DNA of 64,000 bases from Bacteroidia bacterium (GTDB lineage: Bacteria > Bacteroidota > Bacteroidia > SpSt-205), in assembly GCA_025059535.1 (NCBI GenBank), contig JANXCX010000019.1:132363-196362 (forward strand), in the 5' to 3' direction. Position 1 is the first letter of the stretch; every line of letters begins with the position of its first letter. This document shows, one piece after another, positions 9,241 to 19,138 of the stretch. Under the pieces are notes generated by a model that saw nothing but the letters and a program-made list of their open reading frames with translations, was not told where the DNA came from and searched no databases. The translations under genes were made by a program, and so were the position numbers.

Positions 9241-11022
9241 ATGCTTGAGGTACGCCATCTCCATGTGGGTTTTAGCACGCGGGCAGGCTACACGCCAGCT
9301 GTGGAGGATGTAAGCTTTACTCTACCCCCCGGGAGAACCTTAGGGATTGTAGGGGAGTCGGGCTCAGGCAAAAGCGTAACCGCTCTCTCTATCTTGCGCC
9401 TTATTCCCTCGCCACCCGGCCAAATCCGTCAAGGGGAAATTCTCTTTGACTCGCCTTCTTTAGGGCGGGTAGATCTCCTGACTCTTTCCGAGAAGCAGAT
9501 GCGCCACCTGCGCGGGAATGAAATCGCCATGATCTTTCAAGAGCCTATGACCTCCCTCAATCCTGTTTTTACCTGCGGGGAGCAGGTGGTGGAGGCGATT
9601 CGCCTACATCAACGAGTCTCAGCTAAGGAGGCGTACGAACGTGCCTTGGCTCTTTTTGAGGAGGTCAAACTACCCAATCCAAAGCGCATTTATGAGGCCT
9701 ACCCGCATCAGCTCTCGGGCGGCCAAAAACAGCGGGTAATGATTGCAATGGCCATCAGCTGCGAGCCACGCCTTCTTATCGCCGATGAGCCTACCACCGC
9801 TTTAGATGTAACGGTTCAAAAGACTATTCTGGAGCTTCTTTTAGAGCTTCAGACGCGCCATGGCATGAGCCTGATTTTTATTTCCCATGATTTAGGCGTT
9901 ATTGGCGAGATATGCGACGAGGTTTTGGTGATGTATAAGGGTAAAGTGGTGGAACAGGGTGAGGTGCGGGCTATTTTTGCTCACCCCCGCGCGGCCTATA
10001 CGAAAGGGCTAATTGCCTGTCGGCCACCTTTGGATCGTCGCTTGCATCGTTTGCCTACGCTGGCGGACTTTCTGCGAGCCCCTGAGCGCCTCACCGTAGA
10101 AGAAGCCCTGAAGGCCGAAACCGTCTCAGAAGAGCAGTACCGCACCCGTCAAAAGCGGCTTGCGGCTCAAGCACCCCTGCTGGAGGTGGAAAATCTTCAA
10201 GTCCATTTTCCCGTTACGCGCGGCGTTTTTGGGCGAGTAGTAGATTACGTCAAAGCCGTAGATGGGGTAAGTTTCACCGTCTACCCTGGTGAGACAGTAG
10301 GCCTAGTGGGCGAATCCGGCTCGGGTAAAACTACCACGGGCCGCGCGATTCTACGCCTTATAGAACCGACAGGGGGGCGTGTAGTTTTTATGGACCAGGA
10401 GGTTACTGGCTTACCCTCTGAAGCCCTACGCCGCCTGCGCCGCTACATGCAGATTATCTTCCAAGACCCCTATAGCTCGCTAAACCCCCGCCTTACCGTA
10501 GGCACTATGCTTACGGAGCCCTTGCTTTTCCATAAAATCGTAGAAACTCCCGCCCAGGCCAAAGAAAAAGCCATAGAACTTTTAGAGAAAGTTGGCTTAG
10601 AGGCGGATCACTTCTACCGCTACCCTCATGAATTTTCGGGTGGGCAGCGCCAGCGGATCGCGATTGCGCGCGCCTTAGCGGTTCAGCCTAAGTTCATCAT
10701 TTGCGATGAGAGCGTCTCGGCCCTGGACGTCTCCGTGCAGGCCCAGGTACTCAACCTTCTCCTAGACCTTCAAGAGCAGTATGGCCTATCCTACCTTTTC
10801 ATTTCGCACGATTTGAGCGTAGTCAAATTTATGAGCGACCGCCTCCTCGTGCTCTATCAAGGCAAAGTAGTGGAGAGCGGCTATGCGGAGGATATTTACC
10901 GTGCGCCGCAGCATCCCTATACGCAGCGCCTCATTGAGGCGATTCCGAAAGGGCGTCTGCAGGATATAGAAGCAGCCCTGGCCCGCCGGCGCCACGCACG
11001 ACCAACAACCGCTACCTTCTGA
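9241..11022 (+). CDS. Peptide/nickel-type ABC transporter, fused dual ATP-binding protein (DppD-DppF/GsiA-like)
   Basis: Two Walker A ([16 protein letters not shown]), two signature motifs ([16 protein letters not shown]), oligopeptide-type insertion after each domain. Confidence 0.92.
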   Translation: MLEVRHLHVGFSTRAGYTPAVEDVSFTLPPGRTLGIVGESGSGKSVTALSILRLIPSPPGQIRQGEILFDSPSLGRVDLLTLSEKQMRHLRGNEIAMIFQEPMTSLNPVFTCGEQVVEAIRLHQRVSAKEAYERALALFEEVKLPNPKRIYEAYPHQLSGGQKQRVMIAMAISCEPRLLIADEPTTALDVTVQKTILELLLELQTRHGMSLIFISHDLGVIGEICDEVLVMYKGKVVEQGEVRAIFAHPRAAYTKGLIACRPPLDRRLHRLPTLADFLRAPERLTVEEALKAETVSEEQYRTRQKRLAAQAPLLEVENLQVHFPVTRGVFGRVVDYVKAVDGVSFTVYPGETVGLVGESGSGKTTTGRAILRLIEPTGGRVVFMDQEVTGLPSEALRRLRRYMQIIFQDPYSSLNPRLTVGTMLTEPLLFHKIVETPAQAKEKAIELLEKVGLEADHFYRYPHEFSGGQRQRIAIARALAVQPKFIICDESVSALDVSVQAQVLNLLLDLQEQYGLSYLFISHDLSVVKFMSDRLLVLYQGKVVESGYAEDIYRAPQHPYTQRLIEAIPKGRLQDIEAALARRRHARPTTATF

Positions 11023-11147
11023 GGCTTGAGACTAGGCGTAAGGACTGGATTGGGTCAAGGGGTGTAAAACCTATCCCTATTTTTTCTCTACTTCGCCCGC
11101 AGCGTAGCCAGAAATCCATCTGGTCCTTCATCTCCTCACTTAATCGT

Positions 11148-11155
11148 TATCTTTG
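11148..11155 (+). promoter_or_regulatory. -7 element TATCTTTG
   Basis: Exact TAnnTTTG, 3 nt before GTG 11159. Confidence 0.6.
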
Positions 11156-11158
11156 TGT

Positions 11159-13999
11159 GTGCGGCTTACTTTTTATATTGGCCTTTTAGGGCTTAGCCCT
11201 CTCTTAGCCCAAGAGGAACGCATAGGAGGGGCAGTGGCTCCTAAGCTGAGTGAGACCCAGAAGCTCCGCCTAAGCGGCCGTGTCCTAGATGCTAAGACAG
11301 GCGAGCCCCTAGCGGGTGTAGAACTGCGCGTGAGAGCTACGGGTACCTTCTCGGATGAGCGGGGCATTTTTGCCCTTACCGTGGGGGAGCCAGATACCCT
11401 CACCGCCTTTCTTCTTGGCTATCGGCCCCTTAAAGTGCCCTTCCAAAAGTCCATAGAGGGCCTTCTCCTGCGCTTAGAAAGTATAGAGGCCGAAATGGAG
11501 GCCGTACCCATCATCGCCGAAGCGGATAAAGAGACAGAAGCTGGCCTTTTCCTTGAGCGGCTGCGCCAACTTGAAATCGGCGAGCTCTACTCCCAGGAGC
11601 TTATTATGAAGCGCAGCACAGACTTTTATGTACCAAATGTATTGCGGCGGCTGCCCGGTGTCTCCCTCCTCTCAGGCCGCTACGTTTCTATTCGCGGCAT
11701 GGGCGAAAGGTATAATGCCTTTGCCTTCTGGGCCGCTTATCCGGCCTGGCTGAGCTATGATGCCAGCTTTGGGGAATTAGACCAGCTTATTACCACGCTC
11801 TTGGGACGGGTAGAAGTGCGCAAATTCTGGACGCCTGAGCTCCTTGGCCATTTCGGCGGGGGTATGGTGGATTTCCAGCTGCCCAGCGCCTCTGGAAACG
11901 AGTTTCAAGTAGCCCTTACTACCGAAATAGACGCCCAAACGATTGGACGGCGTTTTCCCGCGTTTAGCCTGCCCCTGCGTAATCCCTTACCCGCTGGCTT
12001 TCCTAGTATTCAGGCGGTGTATGCTTCGGAAAATAACGGCCGTCCTTTACCCGAAAATTTTGTCTATGCGCGCCAGCTTCAGCGCTATACTGTCCCCGAT
12101 ACGCTGGGCTTTGCGCCCCCAGGCCCCCTACTTACCTTAGCCTTCAATAGACGCACGAACCGCTGGCGCCTAGCTCTGCGCGCGGCCTTCTCCCAACGCT
12201 ACCTATCCTCCAAAGTCCATATGCGCATCGGCGATTTCGTAGAACAGGACGGCCACTGGACCTATAATACCTATTTGGAAACGCCCCCTGGCCTTCCTGA
12301 CCGCCTCTACCACTTCCACCGTGGCGGGGGCCTGGCCTGGAATATTGGCTACCAGCTCTCCTCGGCCCATGCCCTTACCCTAGAAGGAATAGCCCTCAGT
12401 AATACCGCCCAGCGCCTAACTATAGAACAGTCCAGCTACATCAACCCCGAAATCAGCACCACAGAGAAGATCAACATTTACTATCCCACCTTTCATACGC
12501 AGTGGGCTTCTATGGTACTGGTGCGTCCTTCTTGGATTTACCAGGGCCGCCGCGGCTGGCATGCGCGCCTGCAACTAGGCGGTATTTTCCAGAATCATAT
12601 CATACCTCAAAATGGCGCTATGAACTATGCCCGCTATCCTGGGAGGGACTTCTATTCCTACGAGCATGAGCTCTACGGGCCTTCCGAGATATACGCCCAG
12701 GTATGGACCTCCCGTACTACAGCCTATCAGGGCTATATCCATCCCTTCGTAGAGAAACGGTGGGATATTGGGGAAAGCTGGCTTCAGGTGCGCGGTGGAG
12801 GATGGTTTTCGTACGAGGATCATCGCTTCCGAGGCCGGCAGCTGGGTTATATGACCGATACGCTCGGAGGCGGCCCAAATGTGTTAGACCCCTCCGTCTA
12901 TCATGTAGATAACATTCGGAATGTATATGCGCCGGAGCATATTAGGCCGGGGGGCTGGTATCTTATGGAGCGCACCACCGATTTTCATCGGCACGCCGGC
13001 CTTACTTACCTAGCGGCTGGGTATGGGTGGGTGCGCTTTGCCCAGGGGCTGCGATGGGAAGCCCTTTTGGGCGCCCGCTACGAATATTGGCAGCGGCGCC
13101 TGACGTACCAGCCTATTGCTTCTGATAGAGACACCCTTCTGAGGGAATACCGCGAAGGCCACCTTCTCCCCGCAGCCCTCTTCAAGTATGCTTGGACGGA
13201 ACGGCATGTACTGCGCGCCGGAGGAAGCCTCACCCTCCTGCGGCCACCCATCCCTACCCAGGTCCCCCTACCCTACTTTGATTACTTCTGGGTAATCTAC
13301 TGGAGCGGCGACCCGCGCGTAGGTAACGGCTGGTGCTACAACGCCGACCTGCGCTACGAGTGGCTCAAAGACAAGGATAACCTCATCGCTTTTGGCGTAT
13401 TCTACAAGCACTTGCGTCAGCTTCCAGAAATTTACTTGGAGCCTAGCAGCTATGGGTTAGTACTTCTTTATTCTACCCGACAACGGCGCTGGGGGGACGT
13501 GGCGGGGATAGAAGTGGAATTTCGCCGGGTGTGGTGGGAAAATGCCCACAACCGCCTTTGGAGCTACCTTACCTTTACGCTGAGCGAGAGTGGGGTAGAG
13601 CGCAGCGTATGGCGGAAGCTCGCTCGTCTGGAAGGGCGTCTACAGGGCCACTCTCCCCTCGTAGGGAACATGGGCATTCTGTATAACCACCGCCGTTTAG
13701 AAACGGCCCTCTTTCTCAATTACACCGCGGCACAGATTTGGGCAGTGGGCTTTGACCCTTATGTATATCCTCACCTTGTGGAAGAGGGGCGGCTAATTGG
13801 CGAATTTCAAATCTCCTATCAGCTTGGGAGGCGCTGGGAGATTCGGCTGGCGGTGTGGGATTTTATCAATCAACCCTATCAACGCACGCAGCGCCTGGGT
13901 AATGCTAATACGTTTCGCGCCGAGCGGGATGCTCGGCCACACTGGGAGCGCTGGGCCTATCGTGGCTACCTTACCCTGCGCTACCAGTTAAGAGGCTAA
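11159..13999 (+). CDS. TonB-dependent receptor with carboxypeptidase-regulatory-like N-terminal domain
   Basis: Signal peptide VRLTFYIGLLGLSPLLAQ; LSGRVLDAKTGEPLAGVELRVRATGTFSDERGIFAL; plug LRRLPGVSLLSGRYVSIRGMGERYN; aromatic barrel. Confidence 0.88.
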   Translation: MRLTFYIGLLGLSPLLAQEERIGGAVAPKLSETQKLRLSGRVLDAKTGEPLAGVELRVRATGTFSDERGIFALTVGEPDTLTAFLLGYRPLKVPFQKSIEGLLLRLESIEAEMEAVPIIAEADKETEAGLFLERLRQLEIGELYSQELIMKRSTDFYVPNVLRRLPGVSLLSGRYVSIRGMGERYNAFAFWAAYPAWLSYDASFGELDQLITTLLGRVEVRKFWTPELLGHFGGGMVDFQLPSASGNEFQVALTTEIDAQTIGRRFPAFSLPLRNPLPAGFPSIQAVYASENNGRPLPENFVYARQLQRYTVPDTLGFAPPGPLLTLAFNRRTNRWRLALRAAFSQRYLSSKVHMRIGDFVEQDGHWTYNTYLETPPGLPDRLYHFHRGGGLAWNIGYQLSSAHALTLEGIALSNTAQRLTIEQSSYINPEISTTEKINIYYPTFHTQWASMVLVRPSWIYQGRRGWHARLQLGGIFQNHIIPQNGAMNYARYPGRDFYSYEHELYGPSEIYAQVWTSRTTAYQGYIHPFVEKRWDIGESWLQVRGGGWFSYEDHRFRGRQLGYMTDTLGGGPNVLDPSVYHVDNIRNVYAPEHIRPGGWYLMERTTDFHRHAGLTYLAAGYGWVRFAQGLRWEALLGARYEYWQRRLTYQPIASDRDTLLREYREGHLLPAALFKYAWTERHVLRAGGSLTLLRPPIPTQVPLPYFDYFWVIYWSGDPRVGNGWCYNADLRYEWLKDKDNLIAFGVFYKHLRQLPEIYLEPSSYGLVLLYSTRQRRWGDVAGIEVEFRRVWWENAHNRLWSYLTFTLSESGVERSVWRKLARLEGRLQGHSPLVGNMGILYNHRRLETALFLNYTAAQIWAVGFDPYVYPHLVEEGRLIGEFQISYQLGRRWEIRLAVWDFINQPYQRTQRLGNANTFRAERDARPHWERWAYRGYLTLRYQLRG

Positions 14000-14005
14000 C
14001 TCTTA

Positions 14006-14461
14006 TTAGGGCACCCAACTTTCCTGAACTAAGGCCCCCCTCTCCCCCGTATATTCCCACGTAAGGATATTATCGGTAAGCTGGACAATCTGCCGACCTA
14101 GGCGAAAGGTGCCATCGTTATCGCGCACTTCTAAGAATTGGCCTTGATTGATGAGGCGCCACTTGCCGCTGTAGGTAGGCGAAGGGTCGGTAGGGTCCTC
14201 GGCGTCACAAGGGCTAGGGTTTTGGAGGGTAGTGGTGCCATCCTGACGGAAGGTCCAGCGGTCATCGGCCCGGCAGGAGGTTTGGATGGGTTCGCTCCTA
14301 CCTCCCACTAGGCGGCTCTGCAGGCGCCAAGTACGCGCGCTACCGCTTGTCAGCTTGGCCTCTAAGTCAGCGGATGAGCTAGAGTTGGGCTTTTCCGGCT
14401 GACAGGCTAGAGCCAGCATACTTACCCCTATGCCGACTGTCAGGCGCCATGAATGCCGCAT
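14006..14461 (-). CDS. Small lipoprotein, lipocalin-like
   Basis: Lipobox SMLALACQ; SARTWRLQS...WTFRQDGTTTLQNP...YSGKWRLINQGQFLEVRD. Confidence 0.65.
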   Translation of the reverse strand: MRHSWRLTVGIGVSMLALACQPEKPNSSSSADLEAKLTSGSARTWRLQSRLVGGRSEPIQTSCRADDRWTFRQDGTTTLQNPSPCDAEDPTDPSPTYSGKWRLINQGQFLEVRDNDGTFRLGRQIVQLTDNILTWEYTGERGALVQESWVP

Positions 14462-14484
14462 AAGAATAAATAAATATAGCGCGT

Positions 14485-15939
14485 TTAGGGCATAAGGAAA
14501 GGCCACTGGGGCTGCTCTGCCACACGCAACCAGCGACTTCCCCGAAGCCAAAGCGGCTTTTCTAACAAGGCATAAGAGATTGGATAAAAAGTGCCCTCTG
14601 GCTTACCCCAGAGCCGAAGATAGACAGGCTGCCCCGCTGAGTCCATTTGGGCCCATAGGCCTTCCGCCCGCACATAATGGCCCCCTTCCCAGCCCCTTTC
14701 CCCACGTTGGTAATATATAGCCTGAACCCGTGAATGAAAATACACCTGGGCCAGCGTGCCTTGGGGTCCCCAGTAGGCATAGCCTGAGTCCGCTTGTACC
14801 TGATGGAAAAAGTAGGTGAGGCTATCCCCCAGCAGAAGTACCCGAAGGTTTCCTCGGGCAAAGGCGGAGTCGGGGCGGCCCGCCCCAAAATGCACGCGTA
14901 GGTAGTCCGCCCATAACTGGAAACCGCTATCGGAAAGCCATACATTCCCGTAAAAATATCCCACCTTATGAAGGGTATCGTAGTGCAGGGTATCGCAGCG
15001 TAGAGCCAAGGGGGGATTCATAAGTTCTACTTTTCCAGCGGCGCGCAGCACGGTATCGGTATTCTGCAGAAGCTCAGCCTGAATAAAGGTGGGCTCTTGG
15101 GTTTTTTCAACCAGGAGGAGGGCAGCGTTAGTCTGTAAGCGCAGGGTATCGTGATGCCAGAAAGCCGTATCGGCCCAGGCATAGAAGCCATTTAGGCGAC
15201 TGCGGTAGTGAAGGCCGCAGAAGGCCCAGCCGGAATCCTTGGGTCCATTGTAAAAGAGGGCTTCAGCTTCCAGATACCGGCGGCCATTTCGATAGGTTAC
15301 CGAGTCACGTAGGAAGATTTCCTGCTTCTCCCGCTGCCACACGGCAAAAAGGCTCTGGAGCGTATCCTTACGCAGCGTATCCCAAGCCCGAAGGCCCCGC
15401 GGAAAAACCGCCTCATGGCGCGGCACGAAATAGACCAGCGTATCGGTCAAGGCTTGGCTACTGCCTCGCCGCAAAACCACTTGCTTAGCAAAAGTGGCTA
15501 CCTCTGTGGAAATATGGTAGGCGGCATAAGTGCTCTGGATCGTACCCGTAGTATCCTCAAGCACCCCGTTTTCGTAGTGCAGAACTTCCTGCTGGCGGTC
15601 GTAATAAAGAATGGGGGCAGAAAGCCGCGCCGAAGGGAAAGTAGCTACTACATCACCCTCATAGGTTAGGCGGTGGGTTTGGGGGTTATAAGAAAGCTTT
15701 TGGGCGGTTATGGTGCCGCTGGTGCCTATGAAGGTTTGCGTGCCGCCCTGGGCTACGAAGAGGCCATCAGGATAGAGAAAGGCTTCTTGGCAGACGAGGC
15801 GTAGCGTATCCTGCCGCAGCCACACATTGCCTTTGAGGTGGCGCACCTCCGCCGTGCCCCCCAGCGCATCTGCCCGCTCAATCGCCACCTGCAGGCGAGC
15901 CGCTTGAAGCAGTAACCATCCCCACCCCATCCCTACCAC
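14485..15939 (-). CDS. OstA-like (LptA/LptD N-terminal domain) envelope protein
   Basis: VRHLKGNVWLRQDTLRLVCQEAFLYPDG...KLSYNPQTHRLTYEGDVVATF repeated pattern. Confidence 0.75.
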   Translation of the reverse strand: MVGMGWGWLLLQAARLQVAIERADALGGTAEVRHLKGNVWLRQDTLRLVCQEAFLYPDGLFVAQGGTQTFIGTSGTITAQKLSYNPQTHRLTYEGDVVATFPSARLSAPILYYDRQQEVLHYENGVLEDTTGTIQSTYAAYHISTEVATFAKQVVLRRGSSQALTDTLVYFVPRHEAVFPRGLRAWDTLRKDTLQSLFAVWQREKQEIFLRDSVTYRNGRRYLEAEALFYNGPKDSGWAFCGLHYRSRLNGFYAWADTAFWHHDTLRLQTNAALLLVEKTQEPTFIQAELLQNTDTVLRAAGKVELMNPPLALRCDTLHYDTLHKVGYFYGNVWLSDSGFQLWADYLRVHFGAGRPDSAFARGNLRVLLLGDSLTYFFHQVQADSGYAYWGPQGTLAQVYFHSRVQAIYYQRGERGWEGGHYVRAEGLWAQMDSAGQPVYLRLWGKPEGTFYPISYALLEKPLWLRGSRWLRVAEQPQWPFLMP

Positions 15940-16577
15940 GGATGAGTAAGAACGTAACAGAGGATGTTAACGCCCATCCGAAAGGCTAGCTCCCGTACCT
16001 CGGGCGGGTCTTTGTGCACTTGAGGATCCTCCCAGCCATCGCCCAGATCCGCTTCATACGTCAGAAGCGCCACTAGCCGACCTTCATAAAATAGCCCGTA
16101 CAGCTCGGGCGCCTTATTGTCGTGCTCGTGAATTTTGGGAAGGCCATAGGGAAAGTCATAGTAGCAGTGAAAGATAGGGTGGTCGGCGGGTATAGGCTGT
16201 AAGTCCGCTTCGGGAAAAATCGTCCGCAGAGCCTGACGGGCATAAGTATGCATGCCATAATCATCGTCAAGGAGCAAAAAGCCTCCTTGGAGAAGGTAGC
16301 GGCGCAGATTGGCCGCTTCCTCGGGCGAAAATTCAATATTCCCATGCCCTGAGGCATACAGGAGGGCATATTCGTGAAGGTTAGGATTAGAAGGGCGCAC
16401 AACCTCTTCCTGCAGTTGAACAGGAATAGGGGCATGCGTTTGGACGTATTGAAGCAGATTCTTAAGGGAGGCTTTATTTCCATACCAGTCGCCTCCACCG
16501 CCGTAGTGAAGCTTGCCAATTTTCACTAAGGGACGACTTTGAGCCCACAGGAGGGCCAGGCAAAGAAGGGCACGCAT
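15933..16577 (-). CDS. DUF4159 domain-containing exported protein
   Basis: KIGKLHYGGGGDWYGN...YALLYASGHGNIEFSPEEAANLRRYLLQGGFLLLDDDYG; ATG 16577 starts signal peptide MRALLCLALLWAQS. Confidence 0.85.
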   Translation of the reverse strand: MRALLCLALLWAQSRPLVKIGKLHYGGGGDWYGNKASLKNLLQYVQTHAPIPVQLQEEVVRPSNPNLHEYALLYASGHGNIEFSPEEAANLRRYLLQGGFLLLDDDYGMHTYARQALRTIFPEADLQPIPADHPIFHCYYDFPYGLPKIHEHDNKAPELYGLFYEGRLVALLTYEADLGDGWEDPQVHKDPPEVRELAFRMGVNILCYVLTHPW

Positions 16578-16596
16578 GAGGTTAATTATAGTACCT

Positions 16597-19083
16597 TTAG
16601 GGCATAGCCACAAGGGGCATAAGGTGCAGCTGGGTACGGGTAGGGTCCACCCAAAAGAGCCAGGGCTTCTGGCGCCAGAGGAGAAGTTTAGCCTGGGCGG
16701 GCTTAACGGCCAAAGGCACCGGCCGCAGATTATCCAGAGAGGTGCCCTGATAGAGGACGTACGCCTCTTCAATTTGCCCCAGCAGCCAGTAACGTCCTTG
16801 GGCGTAGCCGATTTGCCAGCTGGTCTTTTCGGGCACAGGGGTAAGGAGAAGGCCCCTTTTTAGAAGCGTACCTTGCGGGCTGTAGCGTCCATACGCTAGC
16901 TCCCAGCGGCCATCACTCCGCTGCCCTAAAAAGGTCAATACCACCTCGCCAGGTCCTAAAAGGTCTAAGCGTGGATAGAGGTGGTGGGTATGCGTTAGGG
17001 GCGGTATTTGGCGCCAAAGGATTTCGCCCTTAGGGGAAATGCCCACTACCCGCAGCGTCTGCTGGTAGGGCCCAGGCGCCTCTTCGCAAAAAGCTACCCA
17101 CACATTTCCTAAGCTATCCTGAAGCGCCTGGAAGAAGCGCTGCGGCTTAGCCGTGGGCACTAAGGCCAGGCCTCCCCCTACCTCACCCAGCGCTCCATAA
17201 GCATAGAGAATCTGATACTTGCCCTGTACTTCCTCTTGCCATAGGTGATGGAGGCGCCCACTATCGCTTCCCGGAAAAAGGAGGGCCGAATTTTGGAAGG
17301 TGAGAAGGGTACGCCACCCCTGTTCGGGACCTAAGGGCCAAATAGGACGCAGGTAAAGGTCAAAGCCGCTCTCTTCCAAGCTGCGACTATCGGTCCAATA
17401 AGCATAGAGGCGACCACCTTGGAGAAGCCAGCGGGGTTCGTGCTGATGCCGCTTAGCGTCGCAAATCGACAGAGGACGAGGAAAAAGCGGGCGGCCCGCC
17501 GACGTGAAGGCTTGGGCATAGAGATCACTCTCCCCTATAGACTCTTCGGCCCGCCAGAGAATCCAGGCAGTATCCCCCAAAAAGATGGCCTGGGCTTCCT
17601 CTTGGAGTAAGTTGGGCTGGTAGCCCAGGGGCTGGCCCAGTTTAGGCCACTGAGGCTCTAATTCAGCGTTCAATAGCTGGCCATAGAGCTGCCGGCGGTT
17701 TTTCCCTTCCCGATTATCGCTCCATAACAGAAGGAGTTTATCTCCCCACGGCACCGCTTCAATTGCGCCTATCTGAGCCAAGGGCTGCTCTCTATTGCCC
17801 CCAAGGGCCCTATGCAGACGAACTTCCCCCTGAAGCGAGATATGAGCCACATACACATAGCTACCCTCCGTAGGGTGCTCCTCTAAGTAAGCCACCCAAA
17901 AATCCTGAAAGCCCAGTGCCGCCACACAAAGGCTATGCTGCATGTAGAGGTTATCCGCCAAAGGCCGACCCGTAAATTCCCATAAAGGCTTGCCTTGGGC
18001 CGAATAGCGCTGAAAGTAAATATCTCCCTGCATGCGTCGGAAATCCACCCAAACGGCTATAAGTTCATTCTGGAGGTAGTTTAGGATAAGTTGGGGGTTT
18101 TGTTGGGGTCCAGGCAGGCTTACTATGGGTAGGCCCTCCTTTGGTAAGAGCGGCTGACCAGTGGTAATGTCAAACCTTTGGTAATAAAGGTCCCAATCCT
18201 GGCGACGATTGTCCTCCCATACTACCCAGACCTCAGCCCCGCGCTTGTATAGGCGGGGGTTTTGCTGGTCGCCGGCCTCTGTACAGAGCGGCACTTCGTA
18301 CAGCTGCTGCCCATGGCGGTTGTAGCGCACGAGGTAGAGGTCCTTCCCAATCCCACTCATAGAGAGGCCTTCGTACGCCGCAATAAGTCCCCCATAACCG
18401 TCCCCAAGGAATTCAGCCGTTTCAACGCTACGGCTCGTACCCGTGAGGGAGCGAGCAGAAGAAACCGCTTCCCCTTTCCATAGCCACTTCTGAAAGAAAA
18501 GCTCCCATCGCCGCCCGGTATAGGCTTCCCAAAGCACTATAAAGCCTTCTGCATCACTAAGAAGAAGCCGGCCATGCCGGACAGGCCGCCGCCCCCCTTC
18601 AATTACTTCCTTAAGCTCGGCCATACCCGTAGCCGAGAAATAGTGAAGAGAAAGCGCATTTTCCGTCTGGAGTAGGAGCACCACCCCGCCTTTCGGTTTA
18701 GGCTGAAGCTGGAGGGATTTAGCTGGCTGCCCCAAATGCGTCTGCCATCCAAGAAAAAGTTCCTTTTCTAAAGAGAATACAAAAGTACCCTGAGCCGAGC
18801 TCCAGGCCCCATATAGACCGCCGGTTTCACTTACGGCGGCGTCCCACGCCTCTACGCGCGTAGTCTCGCGACAGGAAACGCAAAGGCCTACACTACCCGA
18901 GGGCGCAGCCAAAGCCGTATCTATGTAGTGCAGGTAAAGATGGGGGGTACCTGCGCGGGTAGCCCGATAGCCTAGCCATATGTGATGGGGGGTTACGGGC
19001 CATACTTTGAGGTCCTGCACCACCTGCCGATAAGGGGTAGGAATGCTCCAAGTTTGCATCCACAGAAGGAGCCGCAGCCCCAT
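16597..19083 (-). CDS. Exported protein with repeated beta-propeller-like blades
   Basis: Repeats such as VWVVWEDNRRQDWDLYYQRFD, IAVWVDFRRMQGDIYFQRYSAQG, LLLWSDNREGKNRRQLYGQLL, YAYWTDSRSLEESGFDLYLRP. Confidence 0.65.
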   Translation of the reverse strand: MGLRLLLWMQTWSIPTPYRQVVQDLKVWPVTPHHIWLGYRATRAGTPHLYLHYIDTALAAPSGSVGLCVSCRETTRVEAWDAAVSETGGLYGAWSSAQGTFVFSLEKELFLGWQTHLGQPAKSLQLQPKPKGGVVLLLQTENALSLHYFSATGMAELKEVIEGGRRPVRHGRLLLSDAEGFIVLWEAYTGRRWELFFQKWLWKGEAVSSARSLTGTSRSVETAEFLGDGYGGLIAAYEGLSMSGIGKDLYLVRYNRHGQQLYEVPLCTEAGDQQNPRLYKRGAEVWVVWEDNRRQDWDLYYQRFDITTGQPLLPKEGLPIVSLPGPQQNPQLILNYLQNELIAVWVDFRRMQGDIYFQRYSAQGKPLWEFTGRPLADNLYMQHSLCVAALGFQDFWVAYLEEHPTEGSYVYVAHISLQGEVRLHRALGGNREQPLAQIGAIEAVPWGDKLLLLWSDNREGKNRRQLYGQLLNAELEPQWPKLGQPLGYQPNLLQEEAQAIFLGDTAWILWRAEESIGESDLYAQAFTSAGRPLFPRPLSICDAKRHQHEPRWLLQGGRLYAYWTDSRSLEESGFDLYLRPIWPLGPEQGWRTLLTFQNSALLFPGSDSGRLHHLWQEEVQGKYQILYAYGALGEVGGGLALVPTAKPQRFFQALQDSLGNVWVAFCEEAPGPYQQTLRVVGISPKGEILWRQIPPLTHTHHLYPRLDLLGPGEVVLTFLGQRSDGRWELAYGRYSPQGTLLKRGLLLTPVPEKTSWQIGYAQGRYWLLGQIEEAYVLYQGTSLDNLRPVPLAVKPAQAKLLLWRQKPWLFWVDPTRTQLHLMPLVAMP

Positions 19084-19087
19084 GCCG

Positions 19088-19095
19088 CAAAAGTA
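19088..19095 (-). promoter_or_regulatory. -7 element TACTTTTG
   Basis: Exact TAnnTTTG, 4 nt before minus-strand ATG 19083. Confidence 0.6.
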
Positions 19096-19120
19096 AAACC
19101 CACCCCCCAGAAAAAAGCAC

Positions 19121-19128
19121 TACCTTTG
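19121..19128 (+). promoter_or_regulatory. -7 element TACCTTTG of secA
   Basis: Exact TAnnTTTG, 10 nt before ATG 19139. Confidence 0.6.
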
Positions 19129-19138
19129 CCTAATTAGT

